NCBI GenBank assembly: GCA_002391225.1 | Contig: DGRV01000076.1 | Location: 7,495 to 59,311 of the forward strand | Direction of reading: 5' to 3' | Source of the DNA: Christensenella sp. UBA4379 | GTDB taxonomy: Bacteria > Bacillota > Clostridia > Christensenellales > Aristaeellaceae | DNA length: 51,817 bases | Part shown: positions 38,729 to 46,754 of the stretch, one piece after another | Layout of the letters: each line of letters begins with the position of its first letter | Numbering within the stretch: the stretch's first letter is position 1 | The notes under the pieces: model-generated | Seen by the model: the letters and a program-made list of their open reading frames with translations, nothing else | Told to the model about the DNA's origin: nothing | The model's database searches: none | Position numbers and translations under genes: made by a program

Positions 38729-39777
38729 GCGGTTTGAGGGAGTTCCGGCGCGCGGAATTCATGCAGGATGACCCAGCCCTCGGGGGTCTTGTCTTCCTGC
38801 GGCACTTCGGGCAGGCCGTTCAGGGCCGCGTTCATCGACGTGATGGCGACCTCGCACATGCTGTCCTCCGGCTCGCGGGTGGTCAGGCGCTGCAGCTGCA
38901 GGCCGGGCCAGCGCAGGGTCTTGCACACCGGGGTCTCGGAATGGGCCAGGCCCTTTAAGACCTCGTAGCTGACGCCGGTGACCAGGGGCAAAAGCAGCAG
39001 CCTGCTTACTACCTTGATCAGGTAGTTGGAGGACAGGTTAAACCCGGTCAGCGCCAGGATGATGTAGTCGATGGTGGTATAGAGAAGGATTGACAGAATG
39101 AACGTGATCAGCAGGAAGCTCGTGCCGCAGCGCGGGTGCAGGCGGGAGAACTTCTGCGCGTTTTCCGGGATCAGGGGCAGGTTGTGCTCGTGGCAGTAGA
39201 CGGTCTTATGCTCGGAGCCGTGGTACTGGAAGGTGCGCCGCATGTCCGGCACCTTGCCCACCGCCCAGATATAGCCGATCAGCAGGGCGGTGCGGATCAG
39301 GCCGGAGAGCAGGTTGACCGCCAGGGGAGACCAGCCGGCCTCCGTCAAAAGCCTGGTGGGAATGTTGGGCAGAAGGACGAACAGGCCGATGGACAGAAAG
39401 ACCGCCAGCACCATGGCGACGCCCATGACGATCTTGTCCACGCCCTTGCCCAGCTTTTTGGAAAGCCACAGCTCAAACTTCGTGGGCTCCTCGTCCACCG
39501 TGCCGAGCATCCGCCCGCTTTCTTCCAGCACCTTCATGCCCTGGCTCAGCATCGTGATGAAGCTGACCGCCCCGCGGATAAAGGGCTTGCCCATCCACGG
39601 ATGCTTTTTGGACAGGGGCTCGCTTGGATGATGGGCCACCACGATGTCCCCGTTGGGCCGGCGGACGGCGATGGCATAGGCCTTGGGCCCCTTCATCATG
39701 ACGCCCTCCAGGACGGCCTGGCCGCCGATATCCACGGGCCTTTGACTGGTGTTTTCCTTTTCGCTTTGTACACTCAT
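38725..39777 (-). CDS. DUF1385 family membrane protein
   Basis: 350 residues. The family opening reads RPVDIGGQAVLEGVMMKGPKAYAIAVRRPNGDI and the middle contains RTFQYHGSEHKTVYCHEHNL and HPRCGTSFLLITFILSI, with several membrane helices. In clostridia it sits between rpmE and prmC, as here. Molecular function unknown; conserved His and Cys suggest metal binding. No Shine-Dalgarno site lies directly before ATG 39777; the strong AAAGGAGG (39817-39824) is separated from it by a GC hairpin. Confidence 0.88.
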   Translation of the reverse strand: MSVQSEKENTSQRPVDIGGQAVLEGVMMKGPKAYAIAVRRPNGDIVVAHHPSEPLSKKHPWMGKPFIRGAVSFITMLSQGMKVLEESGRMLGTVDEEPTKFELWLSKKLGKGVDKIVMGVAMVLAVFLSIGLFVLLPNIPTRLLTEAGWSPLAVNLLSGLIRTALLIGYIWAVGKVPDMRRTFQYHGSEHKTVYCHEHNLPLIPENAQKFSRLHPRCGTSFLLITFILSILLYTTIDYIILALTGFNLSSNYLIKVVSRLLLLPLVTGVSYEVLKGLAHSETPVCKTLRWPGLQLQRLTTREPEDSMCEVAITSMNAALNGLPEVPQEDKTPEGWVILHEFRAPELPQTA

Positions 39778-39789
39778 ACTGGTTTTTTC

Positions 39790-39812
39790 GCAGCGGGACC
39801 TGTGCCCGCTGC
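39790..39812 (-). promoter_or_regulatory. GC hairpin between Shine-Dalgarno site and start of the DUF1385 gene
   Basis: Stem 39790-39797 with 39805-39812 (8 bp, GC-rich), 7-base loop. It lies between AAAGGAGG (39817-39824) and the ATG at 39777; folding would reduce their effective distance to about 15 bases. Confidence 0.5.
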
Positions 39813-39882
39813 TTTCCTCCTTTCAGGCAGACACAAAGAAGCCTTTATGCAGCCATGATGTTGACACATTGCCGGAAAATGT

Positions 39883-39919
39883 AAAAAGAAGCCAAAGCTC
39901 TGTTAAGCCGGCTTCTTTT
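39883..39919 (-). terminator. Terminator of rpmE
   Basis: A 10-bp stem (39884-39893 with 39910-39919) begins eight bases after the rpmE stop and ends in a T-run on the minus strand. Confidence 0.8.
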
Positions 39920-39926
39920 CTGTCGG

Positions 39927-40124
39927 TCAGATACCGAAACGCTTCTTGAAGCGATCGACACGGCCGCCGCTGTCCACCAGCTTTTGCTTGCCGGTGTAGA
40001 ACGGGTGACACTGGGAGCAAATTTCGACACGCAGCTCCGGTTTGGTGGAACCCGTCTCGAACGTCGCGCCGCAGACGCAGCGGACGATGCATTTGTTGTA
40101 CTTGGGATGGATCTTTTCTTTCAT
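39927..40124 (-). CDS. rpmE: 50S ribosomal protein L31 (zinc-binding form)
   Basis: 65 residues: KEKIHPKYNKCIVRCVCGATFETGSTKPELRVEICSQCHPFYTGKQKLVDSGGRVDRFKKRFGI. The cysteines in CVCG and CSQCH mark the zinc (C+) type A form rather than the stress-induced zinc-free paralog. Start ATG 40124 follows AGAGGTG. It has its own promoter, a leader with alternative hairpins and its own terminator. Confidence 0.97.
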   Translation of the reverse strand: MKEKIHPKYNKCIVRCVCGATFETGSTKPELRVEICSQCHPFYTGKQKLVDSGGRVDRFKKRFGI

Positions 40125-40139
40125 GCCATTTTCACCTCT

Positions 40140-40194
40140 TTCGCGAACAAGGCTTTCGCGGATTCATAAACTGGCGCTCTATGAGCCGCGAAAA
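40140..40194 (-). promoter_or_regulatory. rpmE leader with two mutually exclusive hairpins
   Basis: The TTTCGCGG of 40154-40161 (plus-strand reading) can pair with CCGCGAAA at 40187-40194 (8 bp) or, through 40155-40160, with CGCGAA at 40142-40147 (6 bp) next to the ribosome site. This fits an L31-type autoregulatory leader, but I cannot match it to a named family. Confidence 0.5.
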
Positions 40195-40196
40195 GG

Positions 40197-40225
40197 ATTA
40201 TAACATGGATTCCCCGGTTTGGCAA
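40197..40225 (-). promoter_or_regulatory. Promoter of rpmE
   Basis: Minus strand: -35 TTGCCA (40220-40225), 17-base spacer, -10 TATAAT (40197-40202). Confidence 0.8.
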
Positions 40226-40271
40226 GCAGAAAAATCACCTGTTTTTTGCATGGGCGCAGCTGCCTGCCGCT

Positions 40272-40859
40272 TTACCTTTTCCAGGGCTGTTTGTTTAAAA
40301 GAAAGCCGAACACGGAGCCCACCGCCCCGCCGATCAGGTGGGTGGACTGGGATACGCTGTCCCGGGTGAAGAGGCCCTGGAGGACCTGCTGCCCAAGATA
40401 CAACAGGGCGACCAACACGAAGGTCAGGGGGATCGCCCCGTCCTCCCGAACGGTGATAGAGGACATCAGGATGAAGGCGAACACCACCCCGCTGGCCCCC
40501 AGCAGCATGACCCTGGGGAAGAGCAGCTGGCTGAACACGCCGGTGACCAGGGCGGTGACGGCGATCACCAGGGCCAGGTTTTTCCCGCCGTACTTTTCTT
40601 CCAGCATCGGGCCCAGGATCAGAATGTAGATCATGTTGCCCATCAGGTGGTTCCAGTCCGCGTGGCCGAAGACGTGGAAGAGGCTTCTCATATAGGTCAG
40701 CGGGTCCGCCAGGGAGGAGCGGTACACGCTGAACACGAGGCGGTTGCTGGCCCCCATCGTCAGCACGTTCAGCAGCTGGGCGGCAAAGCAGACCCCCACG
40801 AAGGCCAGTGTGACCGGGGCGTTCAGAGACAGGCGGAGCCGGCTGCTAAAGCGGTTCAT
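40272..40859 (-). CDS. Rhomboid family intramembrane serine protease
   Basis: 195 residues with six membrane helices. The oxyanion/HxxxN-type motif reads HADWNHLMGNMIYILILG, the catalytic serine is in GASGVVFAF (about 122-130) and the catalytic histidine in STHLIGGAVGSVFGFLL (about 172). It cleaves single-pass membrane proteins within the membrane; the substrate is unknown. It lies 19 bases after the cation antiporter gene and so may be part of the manganese-controlled transcript. Confidence 0.93.
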   Translation of the reverse strand: MNRFSSRLRLSLNAPVTLAFVGVCFAAQLLNVLTMGASNRLVFSVYRSSLADPLTYMRSLFHVFGHADWNHLMGNMIYILILGPMLEEKYGGKNLALVIAVTALVTGVFSQLLFPRVMLLGASGVVFAFILMSSITVREDGAIPLTFVLVALLYLGQQVLQGLFTRDSVSQSTHLIGGAVGSVFGFLLNKQPWKR

Positions 40860-40878
40860 AAGGGACCTCCTTCAATCA

Positions 40879-41874
40879 TCAGAGGAAAAACTGGAAGGCG
40901 CAGAAAGCGGCGTAGATGATCAGCAGGGTGATGCCCTGCCAGCGGGAGAGCTTGCCCTGCTTCAGGGCAGGGATGGTCAGGATGCCCATCACCAGGAACA
41001 TGACCGGCATATCCACCGCCAGGGAGGCGTTGTAGCTGCCGATGGTCTTGCCGCTGGGCAGAGCGAAGGGGCTCAGGAAGGTTGCAAGGCCGCTGACCAG
41101 TACCAGGTTAAACAGGTTCGCGCCGATGACGTTGCCCAGGGACAGGGCGCTGTGGCCGTGCACCAGGGAGGTGATGGCGGTGACCAGCTCCGGCAGGGAG
41201 GTGCCCAGGGCCACGAAGGTCAGGGCGATGACGGTCTCCGGCACGCCCAGGGCGGTGGCGATCAGGGTGCCGTTGTCCACCAGGAGGTTGGCGCCCCAGG
41301 CGATCAGGGCCGCGCCGATCACCAGCAGCAAAATGGACTTAGGAAGGGGCATTTCCTTTTCAGGCTCTTCGGCTTTGGCGGGCGTCTCCGGGGCAGGGCT
41401 TTCGCTCAGTGCGGAGGCGGGGGAGCGAAGGGCCTTGCGAACCGTGATCACCATATAGACGGCGAAGATCAGCAGCAGGGCCGCGCCGACCGCGCGGGAG
41501 AAATAGCCGGTCAGATAGGCGACGCCGGCATAGAAAATGGCCGCGCCGAAAAAGAACAGCACGGGGATGCGCAGGCTGTCCTTTTCCACCTTGCCGGGCC
41601 GGATGGCGGCGGTCAGGGCGGCAATCAGGGCCGTGTTGCAGATGACGGAGCCGATGGCGTTGCCGTAGGCGATTTCACCGTGGCCGCCCACCGCGGAGGT
41701 GGCGGAGACCATGACCTCCGGCAGGGTGGTGCCGATGGAGACAACCGTCGCGCCGATCAGGATTTCAGGCACGTGGAAGCGTTCGGCGATGCCGACCGCC
41801 CCGTCCACAAACCAGTCGCCGCCCTTGATGAGCAGCACGAGACCAAGGGCAAACCAAAGCACAGGGACCAGCAT
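40879..41874 (-). CDS. CaCA-family cation antiporter under manganese riboswitch control
   Basis: 331 residues with the two inverted alpha repeats of Ca2+/Na+ exchangers: IGATVVSIGTTLPEVMVSATSAVGGHGEIAYGNAIGSVICN and LTFVALGTSLPELVTAITSLVHGHSALSLGNVIGANLFNLVLV, and an acidic cytosolic linker in the middle (AETPAKAEEPEKEM). It is annotated elsewhere as a calcium/sodium antiporter, but the yybP-ykoY riboswitch directly upstream implies Mn2+ export in this organism. ATG 41874 follows AAAGGAGAA. Confidence 0.92.
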   Translation of the reverse strand: MLVPVLWFALGLVLLIKGGDWFVDGAVGIAERFHVPEILIGATVVSIGTTLPEVMVSATSAVGGHGEIAYGNAIGSVICNTALIAALTAAIRPGKVEKDSLRIPVLFFFGAAIFYAGVAYLTGYFSRAVGAALLLIFAVYMVITVRKALRSPASALSESPAPETPAKAEEPEKEMPLPKSILLLVIGAALIAWGANLLVDNGTLIATALGVPETVIALTFVALGTSLPELVTAITSLVHGHSALSLGNVIGANLFNLVLVSGLATFLSPFALPSGKTIGSYNASLAVDMPVMFLVMGILTIPALKQGKLSRWQGITLLIIYAAFCAFQFFL

Positions 41875-41907
41875 GATACATTCTCCTTTACTTTTGCGGC
41901 GGGAGAC

Positions 41908-42031
41908 AAAAAAAGAGACCCCGCCGTCCGTGTCAGGCAAAGTCTTGTCTGTTTCTTACAGGCCGGGTGAGGAACACCGTGATGACGACGCTGCAAACGC
42001 GGGAGCCCCGCGCCGACTACTCCCTTTGTAC
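41908..42031 (-). promoter_or_regulatory. yybP-ykoY manganese riboswitch with terminator
   Basis: Read on the minus strand, the aptamer opens ACAAAGGGAGTAG (from about 42029) and ends GACAAGACTTTGCC (to 41936), both conserved yybP-ykoY elements, with GTCGTCA between. AGACTTTGCC (41936-41945) can instead pair with GGCGGGGTCT (41916-41925), forming a stem of 10 bp with three G-U pairs followed by seven T (41908-41914). Metal binding should hold the first arm and prevent termination, an ON switch. Confidence 0.85.
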
Positions 42032-42038
42032 AGAGGGA

Positions 42039-42067
42039 ATGATAGCAAAAACCTTCCGGCCTGTCAA
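42039..42067 (-). promoter_or_regulatory. Promoter of the riboswitch-antiporter transcript
   Basis: Minus strand: -35 TTGACA (42062-42067), 17-base spacer, -10 TATCAT (42039-42044). The start point near 42032 coincides with the first base of the aptamer. Confidence 0.82.
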
Positions 42068-42079
42068 GGGCGGGGACGT

Positions 42080-42646
42080 TTACGTCAGCAGAATTTTGAA
42101 GCCGATGGCCACCAGGATGCACCCGCCCAGCAGAGAGGCCCCGGAGGACAGCTTCGTGCCGAAGGCCCGGCCCAGGCGAAGCCCGCCCAGGCAGAGGGCA
42201 AAGGTGACGGCGGCGATGATCAGGGAGGCGGTCAGGGCCTGGGCCGTCCCGTAGGAGGAAATGGTAAAGCCGACGGAGAGGGCGTCGATGGAGGTGGCGA
42301 CCCCCTGGATCATCAGGTCCCGAAGGGAAACGGCGGGCGGCACCTCCTCTGTCTTTTTTTGAAGGCCCTCCCAGATCATCTTCCCGCCGATCCACATGAG
42401 GAGCCCAAAGCCGACCCAGGGAATATAGGGCTGGACGGCGGAAAAATGCTCCGCAGCGGTGTGAACAAAAAACCACCCAATCATCGGCATGAGGAACTGA
42501 AAGCCCGCGTAGGTGCCGGCGATCCCCGCCGTGCGGGGCACGGACATGGAGGGCTCTCTCAGGCCGTTGGCCAGGGAGACCGAAAAGGCGTCCATCGCCA
42601 GGCCGACGCCCAGCAGAACGCTCTGCAGGATAAAAGACAGGTCCAA
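42080..42646 (-). CDS. mntP: Manganese efflux pump MntP
   Basis: 188 residues, six helices in two DUF204 repeats: GVGLAMDAFSVSLANGL with the metal-binding Asp and the matching second repeat GVATSIDALSVGFTISSYG. It exports Mn2+. Start is TTG 42646, eight bases after GGAGG; no ATG is available. It has its own promoter (42688) and lies just upstream of the riboswitch that controls a second exporter. Confidence 0.93.
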   Translation of the reverse strand: MDLSFILQSVLLGVGLAMDAFSVSLANGLREPSMSVPRTAGIAGTYAGFQFLMPMIGWFFVHTAAEHFSAVQPYIPWVGFGLLMWIGGKMIWEGLQKKTEEVPPAVSLRDLMIQGVATSIDALSVGFTISSYGTAQALTASLIIAAVTFALCLGGLRLGRAFGTKLSSGASLLGGCILVAIGFKILLT

Positions 42647-42687
42647 AGCCGTTTCCTCCGTCCGTGTTTCATCGTGGACACTGGTCC

Positions 42688-42715
42688 ATCATATCACAAA
42701 ACGGGAAGAATGCAA
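42688..42715 (-). promoter_or_regulatory. Promoter of mntP
   Basis: Minus strand: -35 TTGCAT (42710-42715), 16-base spacer, -10 TATGAT (42688-42693). The leader of about 35 bases is too short for a second riboswitch. Confidence 0.65.
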
Positions 42716-42729
42716 GGGTTTCTGAGGGC

Positions 42730-42758
42730 TTGTTTTTTTGCGAAAACGGATGTATCAT
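42730..42758 (+). promoter_or_regulatory. Promoter of the Mrp-WalJ-comEC-holA-rsmG run
   Basis: -35 TTGTTT (42730-42735), 17-base spacer, -10 TATCAT (42753-42758), about 45 bases before the Mrp start. Confidence 0.55.
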
Positions 42759-42801
42759 AACGGATGGAGAACATTTCTACCACTTAAAGGAGCAAATCAG
42801 A

Positions 42802-43638
42802 ATGAGCGAAGAACAATGCACCCATGACTGCAGTTCCTGCAGCGCCAACTGTTCAAGCCGGGATCCCGCTTCCCTGCTGGAGGCGCCCCGTCCGGATACG
42901 CACATCAAAAAAGTCATCGCCGTGGTCAGCGGCAAGGGCGGCGTAGGCAAGTCCATGGTGACGGGCCTTCTGTCCGTGCTGGCCCAGCGGGCGGGCTACA
43001 AGACCGCCGTGCTGGACGCCGACGTTACCGGCCCCTCCGTGCCCCGCATGTTCGGCCTGAACGAGCGCGCCCAGGGAACGGACACCACCATCTACCCGGT
43101 GGTCAGCAAAACCGGCATCAAAACCATGAGCCTGAACCTCCTGCTGGAGGAGGACACCACCCCGGTCGTCTGGCGCGGCCCGGTCATCGCCGGCGCGGTC
43201 AAGCAGTTCTGGACGGACGTGGAGTGGGGCGATAACGACATCATGTTCATCGACATGCCTCCGGGAACGGGCGACGTGCCGCTGACGGTGTTCCAGTCCA
43301 TCCCCGTGGACGGCATCATCATCGTCACTACCCCGCAGGAGCTGGTCTCCATGATCGTGGAAAAGGCGGTCAACATGGCGGGCATGATGAACATCCCCGT
43401 GCTGGGCCTGGTCGAAAACATGGCCTTTGTGGAGTGCCCGGACTGCGGAAAGAAGATTCCCCTGTTCGGCGCCAGCCACGCCGAGGAAACGGCGGAAAAG
43501 CACGGCCTCAAGGTGCTGGGCAGCCTGCCGGTCAACCCCAAGCTGGCCGCCGCCTGCGACGCCGGGCTGATCGAGCTGTTTGAAGGCCCCTGGCTGGACG
43601 GGGCGATCCAAACCATCCTCCAGGGCCTACCGGAATGA
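42802..43638 (+). CDS. Mrp/NBP35 family Fe-S carrier ATPase
   Basis: 278 residues. N-terminal cysteine cluster CTHDCSSCSANC resembles NBP35. The P-loop is VVSGKGGVGKSMVTGLL (deviant Walker A, about 45-60), switch I DADVTGPSVPRMFG, Walker B FIDMPPGTGDVPLTV, and a CPDCGKKIPLFG CxxC for a bridging cluster. Proteins of this kind carry and deliver Fe-S clusters. ATG 42802 has AAAGGAG upstream. The stop overlaps the WalJ gene by 4 bases. Confidence 0.93.
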   Translation: MSEEQCTHDCSSCSANCSSRDPASLLEAPRPDTHIKKVIAVVSGKGGVGKSMVTGLLSVLAQRAGYKTAVLDADVTGPSVPRMFGLNERAQGTDTTIYPVVSKTGIKTMSLNLLLEEDTTPVVWRGPVIAGAVKQFWTDVEWGDNDIMFIDMPPGTGDVPLTVFQSIPVDGIIIVTTPQELVSMIVEKAVNMAGMMNIPVLGLVENMAFVECPDCGKKIPLFGASHAEETAEKHGLKVLGSLPVNPKLAAACDAGLIELFEGPWLDGAIQTILQGLPE

Positions 43639-44435
43639 GCCTGACCTTCTGTTCCCTGTTCAGCGGCTCTTCCGGCAATGCGACCTATATCGCCAGCGGA
43701 AAGACCGGCATCCTGATCGACGCCGGTCTTTCCGGACGGCAGATCACCGACGCCCTGAGCCGCATCGGGGTTCTGCCTGAAACGCTGAGCGGCATCATCA
43801 TCACCCACGAACATACGGACCACGTCAAGGGCGCGGGCATCCTGAGCCGCAAGTACCACCTGCCGCTCTACGCCAATGAGGGCACGTGGGCGGCCATGGC
43901 CCGCCAGGTCGGGACGATCGCCCCCTCGGAGAGGCGCGTGTTTGAGACGGACAGCGATTTTTACATCGGCGATCTTTCCGTCCACGCCTTCGCCATTCCC
44001 CATGACGCGGCGGACCCGGTAGGCTTTCGGGTCTACGCGGGCGGGTGCTCCGTCGCCACGGCGACGGACATGGGCTGCATCCGAAAGAGCGTCATGAACG
44101 CCCTGAGCGGGACGGACCTGGTGCTCCTGGAGAGCAACCACGACCCGGCCATGCTGATGAGGAACGAGCATTATTCCGCCGCCCTCAAGCGCCGGATCCT
44201 GGGGGAGCACGGCCATCTGAGCAACGAGGCCTGCTCCAGGGGCATCCTGACCCTGTATGAAAGCGGCGTCCGCCGGCTGGTGCTGGGCCACCTGAGCGCG
44301 GAAAACAACACCCCGGAGCTGGCTCTGGATACCGCCCTGGAAGCCGTCACCCGCGAGGGCCTGACCCCGGACGAGGACATCTTCCTGGACCTGGGCTGGC
44401 GCGACCGCCCGGGGAAGCTGTATCAGATCGGCTAA
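43635..44435 (+). CDS. WalJ/YycJ-like MBL-fold hydrolase
   Basis: 266 residues. Metallo-beta-lactamase fold with SLFSGSSGNATYIASGKTGILIDAG at the start, metal motif THEHTDHVKG (HxHxDH, about 58-63) and LVLESNHDPAML. YycJ homologues are exo- or endonucleases tied to DNA replication and repair; here it lies away from walKR. It is translationally coupled to the Mrp gene. Confidence 0.9.
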   Translation: MSLTFCSLFSGSSGNATYIASGKTGILIDAGLSGRQITDALSRIGVLPETLSGIIITHEHTDHVKGAGILSRKYHLPLYANEGTWAAMARQVGTIAPSERRVFETDSDFYIGDLSVHAFAIPHDAADPVGFRVYAGGCSVATATDMGCIRKSVMNALSGTDLVLLESNHDPAMLMRNEHYSAALKRRILGEHGHLSNEACSRGILTLYESGVRRLVLGHLSAENNTPELALDTALEAVTREGLTPDEDIFLDLGWRDRPGKLYQIG

Positions 44436-44445
44436 AGGAGCGTCT

Positions 44446-46752
44446 ATGAAAATCGGCACCTTCCCGGAAGAAAGGCCGCTGGCGGTTTTCGCGCTGTGCG
44501 CGGGAGCCGGTGTGCTGGCGGGCCGTTTCCTCCCGGAGGCGCCGGTTTTTCTCTGTATATTGGGGATAACCGCGGGCCTGGGCGCGGCCCTGACGGGAAA
44601 GGGAAAAACGCGCCTGGCGGCCCTCTGCGCGGCGATGTTATTTGCGTTTCTGCTCCGCTCCGGGTGCTATTTTCATCAGCCTCTGCCCCCGCCTGGGGAG
44701 TATCTGGTGACCGGCGTCGTCCGGGAGATCCCGGCCGTCGACGAGGAAAAGCGCCACGCGGCCGTCCAGCTGCGGGACGTGCGTCTTTTTGACCAAGACG
44801 GGGCGGAGTGGGCCCTTTCCGGGGCCTACTGGACATGGTACGGCCGGGAGGAAGGGGAGATCGGCGCCCCCAAGGCGGGCGATACGGTGCGGACAAAGGC
44901 CCGGCTCTACCTGCCCCAAGGGCAGCGGAACCCCTACGGCTTTGATTTCCGCCGGTATCTGCTGGAAAGGGGCATCCCCGCGGGGCTTTACAACCAGGGG
45001 GAGTATGAGGCAGAGCAAGCAAGCCTGGCCGACGTCCGGGCCCTGGCGGCGCGGACGAAAACGGCCCTGCTGGGACGCCTGGACAGGCTCTTCGGCGAAG
45101 ACAGCGCCCTGCCCAAGGCCCTGCTGCTGGGCTGGCGGCAGGAGCTGGGGGAGGAGACGCTTGCCTCCTTTTCCCGGGCCGGCGTGGCCCATGTGCTGGC
45201 GGTCTCCGGCCTGCACGTGTCCCTGCTGGCCGCGGCGCTGTCCCTGGCCCTCCGCAGGGTGCTGGGGCAGAAGGGCCGCTTTGTCCTGGTGGGGCTGTTT
45301 CTGGCAGGGTACTGCCTGCTGCTCGACTTCAGGGCATCGGCGGTGCGGGCCTCCATCCTGACCCTCGGCATGATGGCTGGAGGCCTTCGCCGCAGGCGTA
45401 CCGACGCGCTGAGCGCCCTCTGCCTTTCATTTATCCTGATCGTCTTCCTGCAGCCGGGGGACATGAGCTCGGTCAGCTTCCAGCTGTCCTTTGGGGCGGT
45501 GCTGGGCATGATGCTGCTGGGGAAACGGCTGGAGGGCACCTTAACGCCCCTGTTTGGGGGCAGGATCGGCCGGGCGGTGAGCGCGGCCCTGTCCGCCTCG
45601 CTGGGCACGGTCATCCCGGTGATGGGGACCTTTCATTATTTTTCCCTGGTCGGCCTGGTGTTCAGCCCCCTGATGTGCGCGGTGCTGGCTGTCCTGCTGC
45701 CGGTGTACGGGACGCTTCTGTTTTTGAGCCTTTTGTATCTCCCATTGGCGCAGCCGCTGGCCGCCTTGGTGGGCCTGTTTTCCCGGTGGATGCTCCGGGC
45801 GGTCGGCTGGGCGGCGGCCCTGCCGGGGGCGTTTGTAAACACCCCGGCCTTCCCCTGGCCGCTGATCCCGTTTTCGGTTCTTCTTTTGTGGCTGCTTTCT
45901 CCCTACAGCCTGCTTCGGGGGAGGAAGCGGCTGGCCCTGCTGGGGGCCGCCTTCGTCCTGGGCTGCGCGGGCCATCTTCTGACCATCGACCGGGCTGTCA
46001 GCTACACCCAGATGGACGTTGGCGGCGCGGACTGCGCCGTTTTACAGGACGGGCGGCGGACCGTCGTCGTCGATACCGGGGAGGACGGGCAGGACCTGTG
46101 CGCCTATCTCCTGTCCACCGGAAGGCGGGCGGACCTGCTGGTGCTGACCCATCTTCATATGGACCACTGCGGCGGCGTTTTCGAGCTGCTCAAACGGAAC
46201 ATCCCCATCGGCCAGGTGGTGATCCCCAAGGGGGCGGAGCGCCAGCAGGTTTCCTTAAGCGCGCTCCAGCTGATGGCGAGCCTCCGGGCCTGCGGCGTTC
46301 CCGTATCGGAGGCGGACGCCGGGATGAGCTGGCGGGAGGGAAACATCTGCCTGACGGCGGTCTGGCCGGACCGGGACACCCTCCGCACTGGGCAGGACCC
46401 CAATAATTACTGCCTGGTCCTCCGGGCGGAGCTGGGGGAGATTTCCTTCCTTCTGTGCGGGGATCTGTCAGGGACCTACGAGGCCTATGCCGCCCAGCTG
46501 GCGGACGTGCTGAAGATCGCCCACCACGGCAGCCCCTCGTCCAGTTCCGGGGAATTTCTGCGTCGTGTACGTCCGTCCCTGGCCCTGATCAGCGCTGGCT
46601 CTGAGCGCGGTGCCGCCATCGAGGATGGGGAGGTGGCCGGCAGGCTCCAGGCCCTCGGCATCCCGTACCAGATCACCGCCCTTTCCGGTGCCGTCCGGAT
46701 CGAGACCCGGGGAGAATGTTTCACCGTCCAACCGTTTTTGAGGAGTGACTGA
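44446..46752 (+). CDS. comEC: ComEC/Rec2 family DNA uptake channel
   Basis: 768 residues, full length. N-terminal OB-like soluble part, the Competence domain with many helices (VLAVSGLHVSLLAAALSLAL about residues 250-265, AVRASILTLGMM), and a C-terminal MBL nuclease-like domain with QMDVGGADCAVL, THLHMDHCGGVFEL and LKIAHHGSPSSSSGEFL. It forms the membrane channel for single-stranded DNA in transformation. It is followed by holA in the common clostridial order. No other competence genes are in the window. Confidence 0.94.
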   Translation: MKIGTFPEERPLAVFALCAGAGVLAGRFLPEAPVFLCILGITAGLGAALTGKGKTRLAALCAAMLFAFLLRSGCYFHQPLPPPGEYLVTGVVREIPAVDEEKRHAAVQLRDVRLFDQDGAEWALSGAYWTWYGREEGEIGAPKAGDTVRTKARLYLPQGQRNPYGFDFRRYLLERGIPAGLYNQGEYEAEQASLADVRALAARTKTALLGRLDRLFGEDSALPKALLLGWRQELGEETLASFSRAGVAHVLAVSGLHVSLLAAALSLALRRVLGQKGRFVLVGLFLAGYCLLLDFRASAVRASILTLGMMAGGLRRRRTDALSALCLSFILIVFLQPGDMSSVSFQLSFGAVLGMMLLGKRLEGTLTPLFGGRIGRAVSAALSASLGTVIPVMGTFHYFSLVGLVFSPLMCAVLAVLLPVYGTLLFLSLLYLPLAQPLAALVGLFSRWMLRAVGWAAALPGAFVNTPAFPWPLIPFSVLLLWLLSPYSLLRGRKRLALLGAAFVLGCAGHLLTIDRAVSYTQMDVGGADCAVLQDGRRTVVVDTGEDGQDLCAYLLSTGRRADLLVLTHLHMDHCGGVFELLKRNIPIGQVVIPKGAERQQVSLSALQLMASLRACGVPVSEADAGMSWREGNICLTAVWPDRDTLRTGQDPNNYCLVLRAELGEISFLLCGDLSGTYEAYAAQLADVLKIAHHGSPSSSSGEFLRRVRPSLALISAGSERGAAIEDGEVAGRLQALGIPYQITALSGAVRIETRGECFTVQPFLRSD

Positions 46753-46754
46753 GC

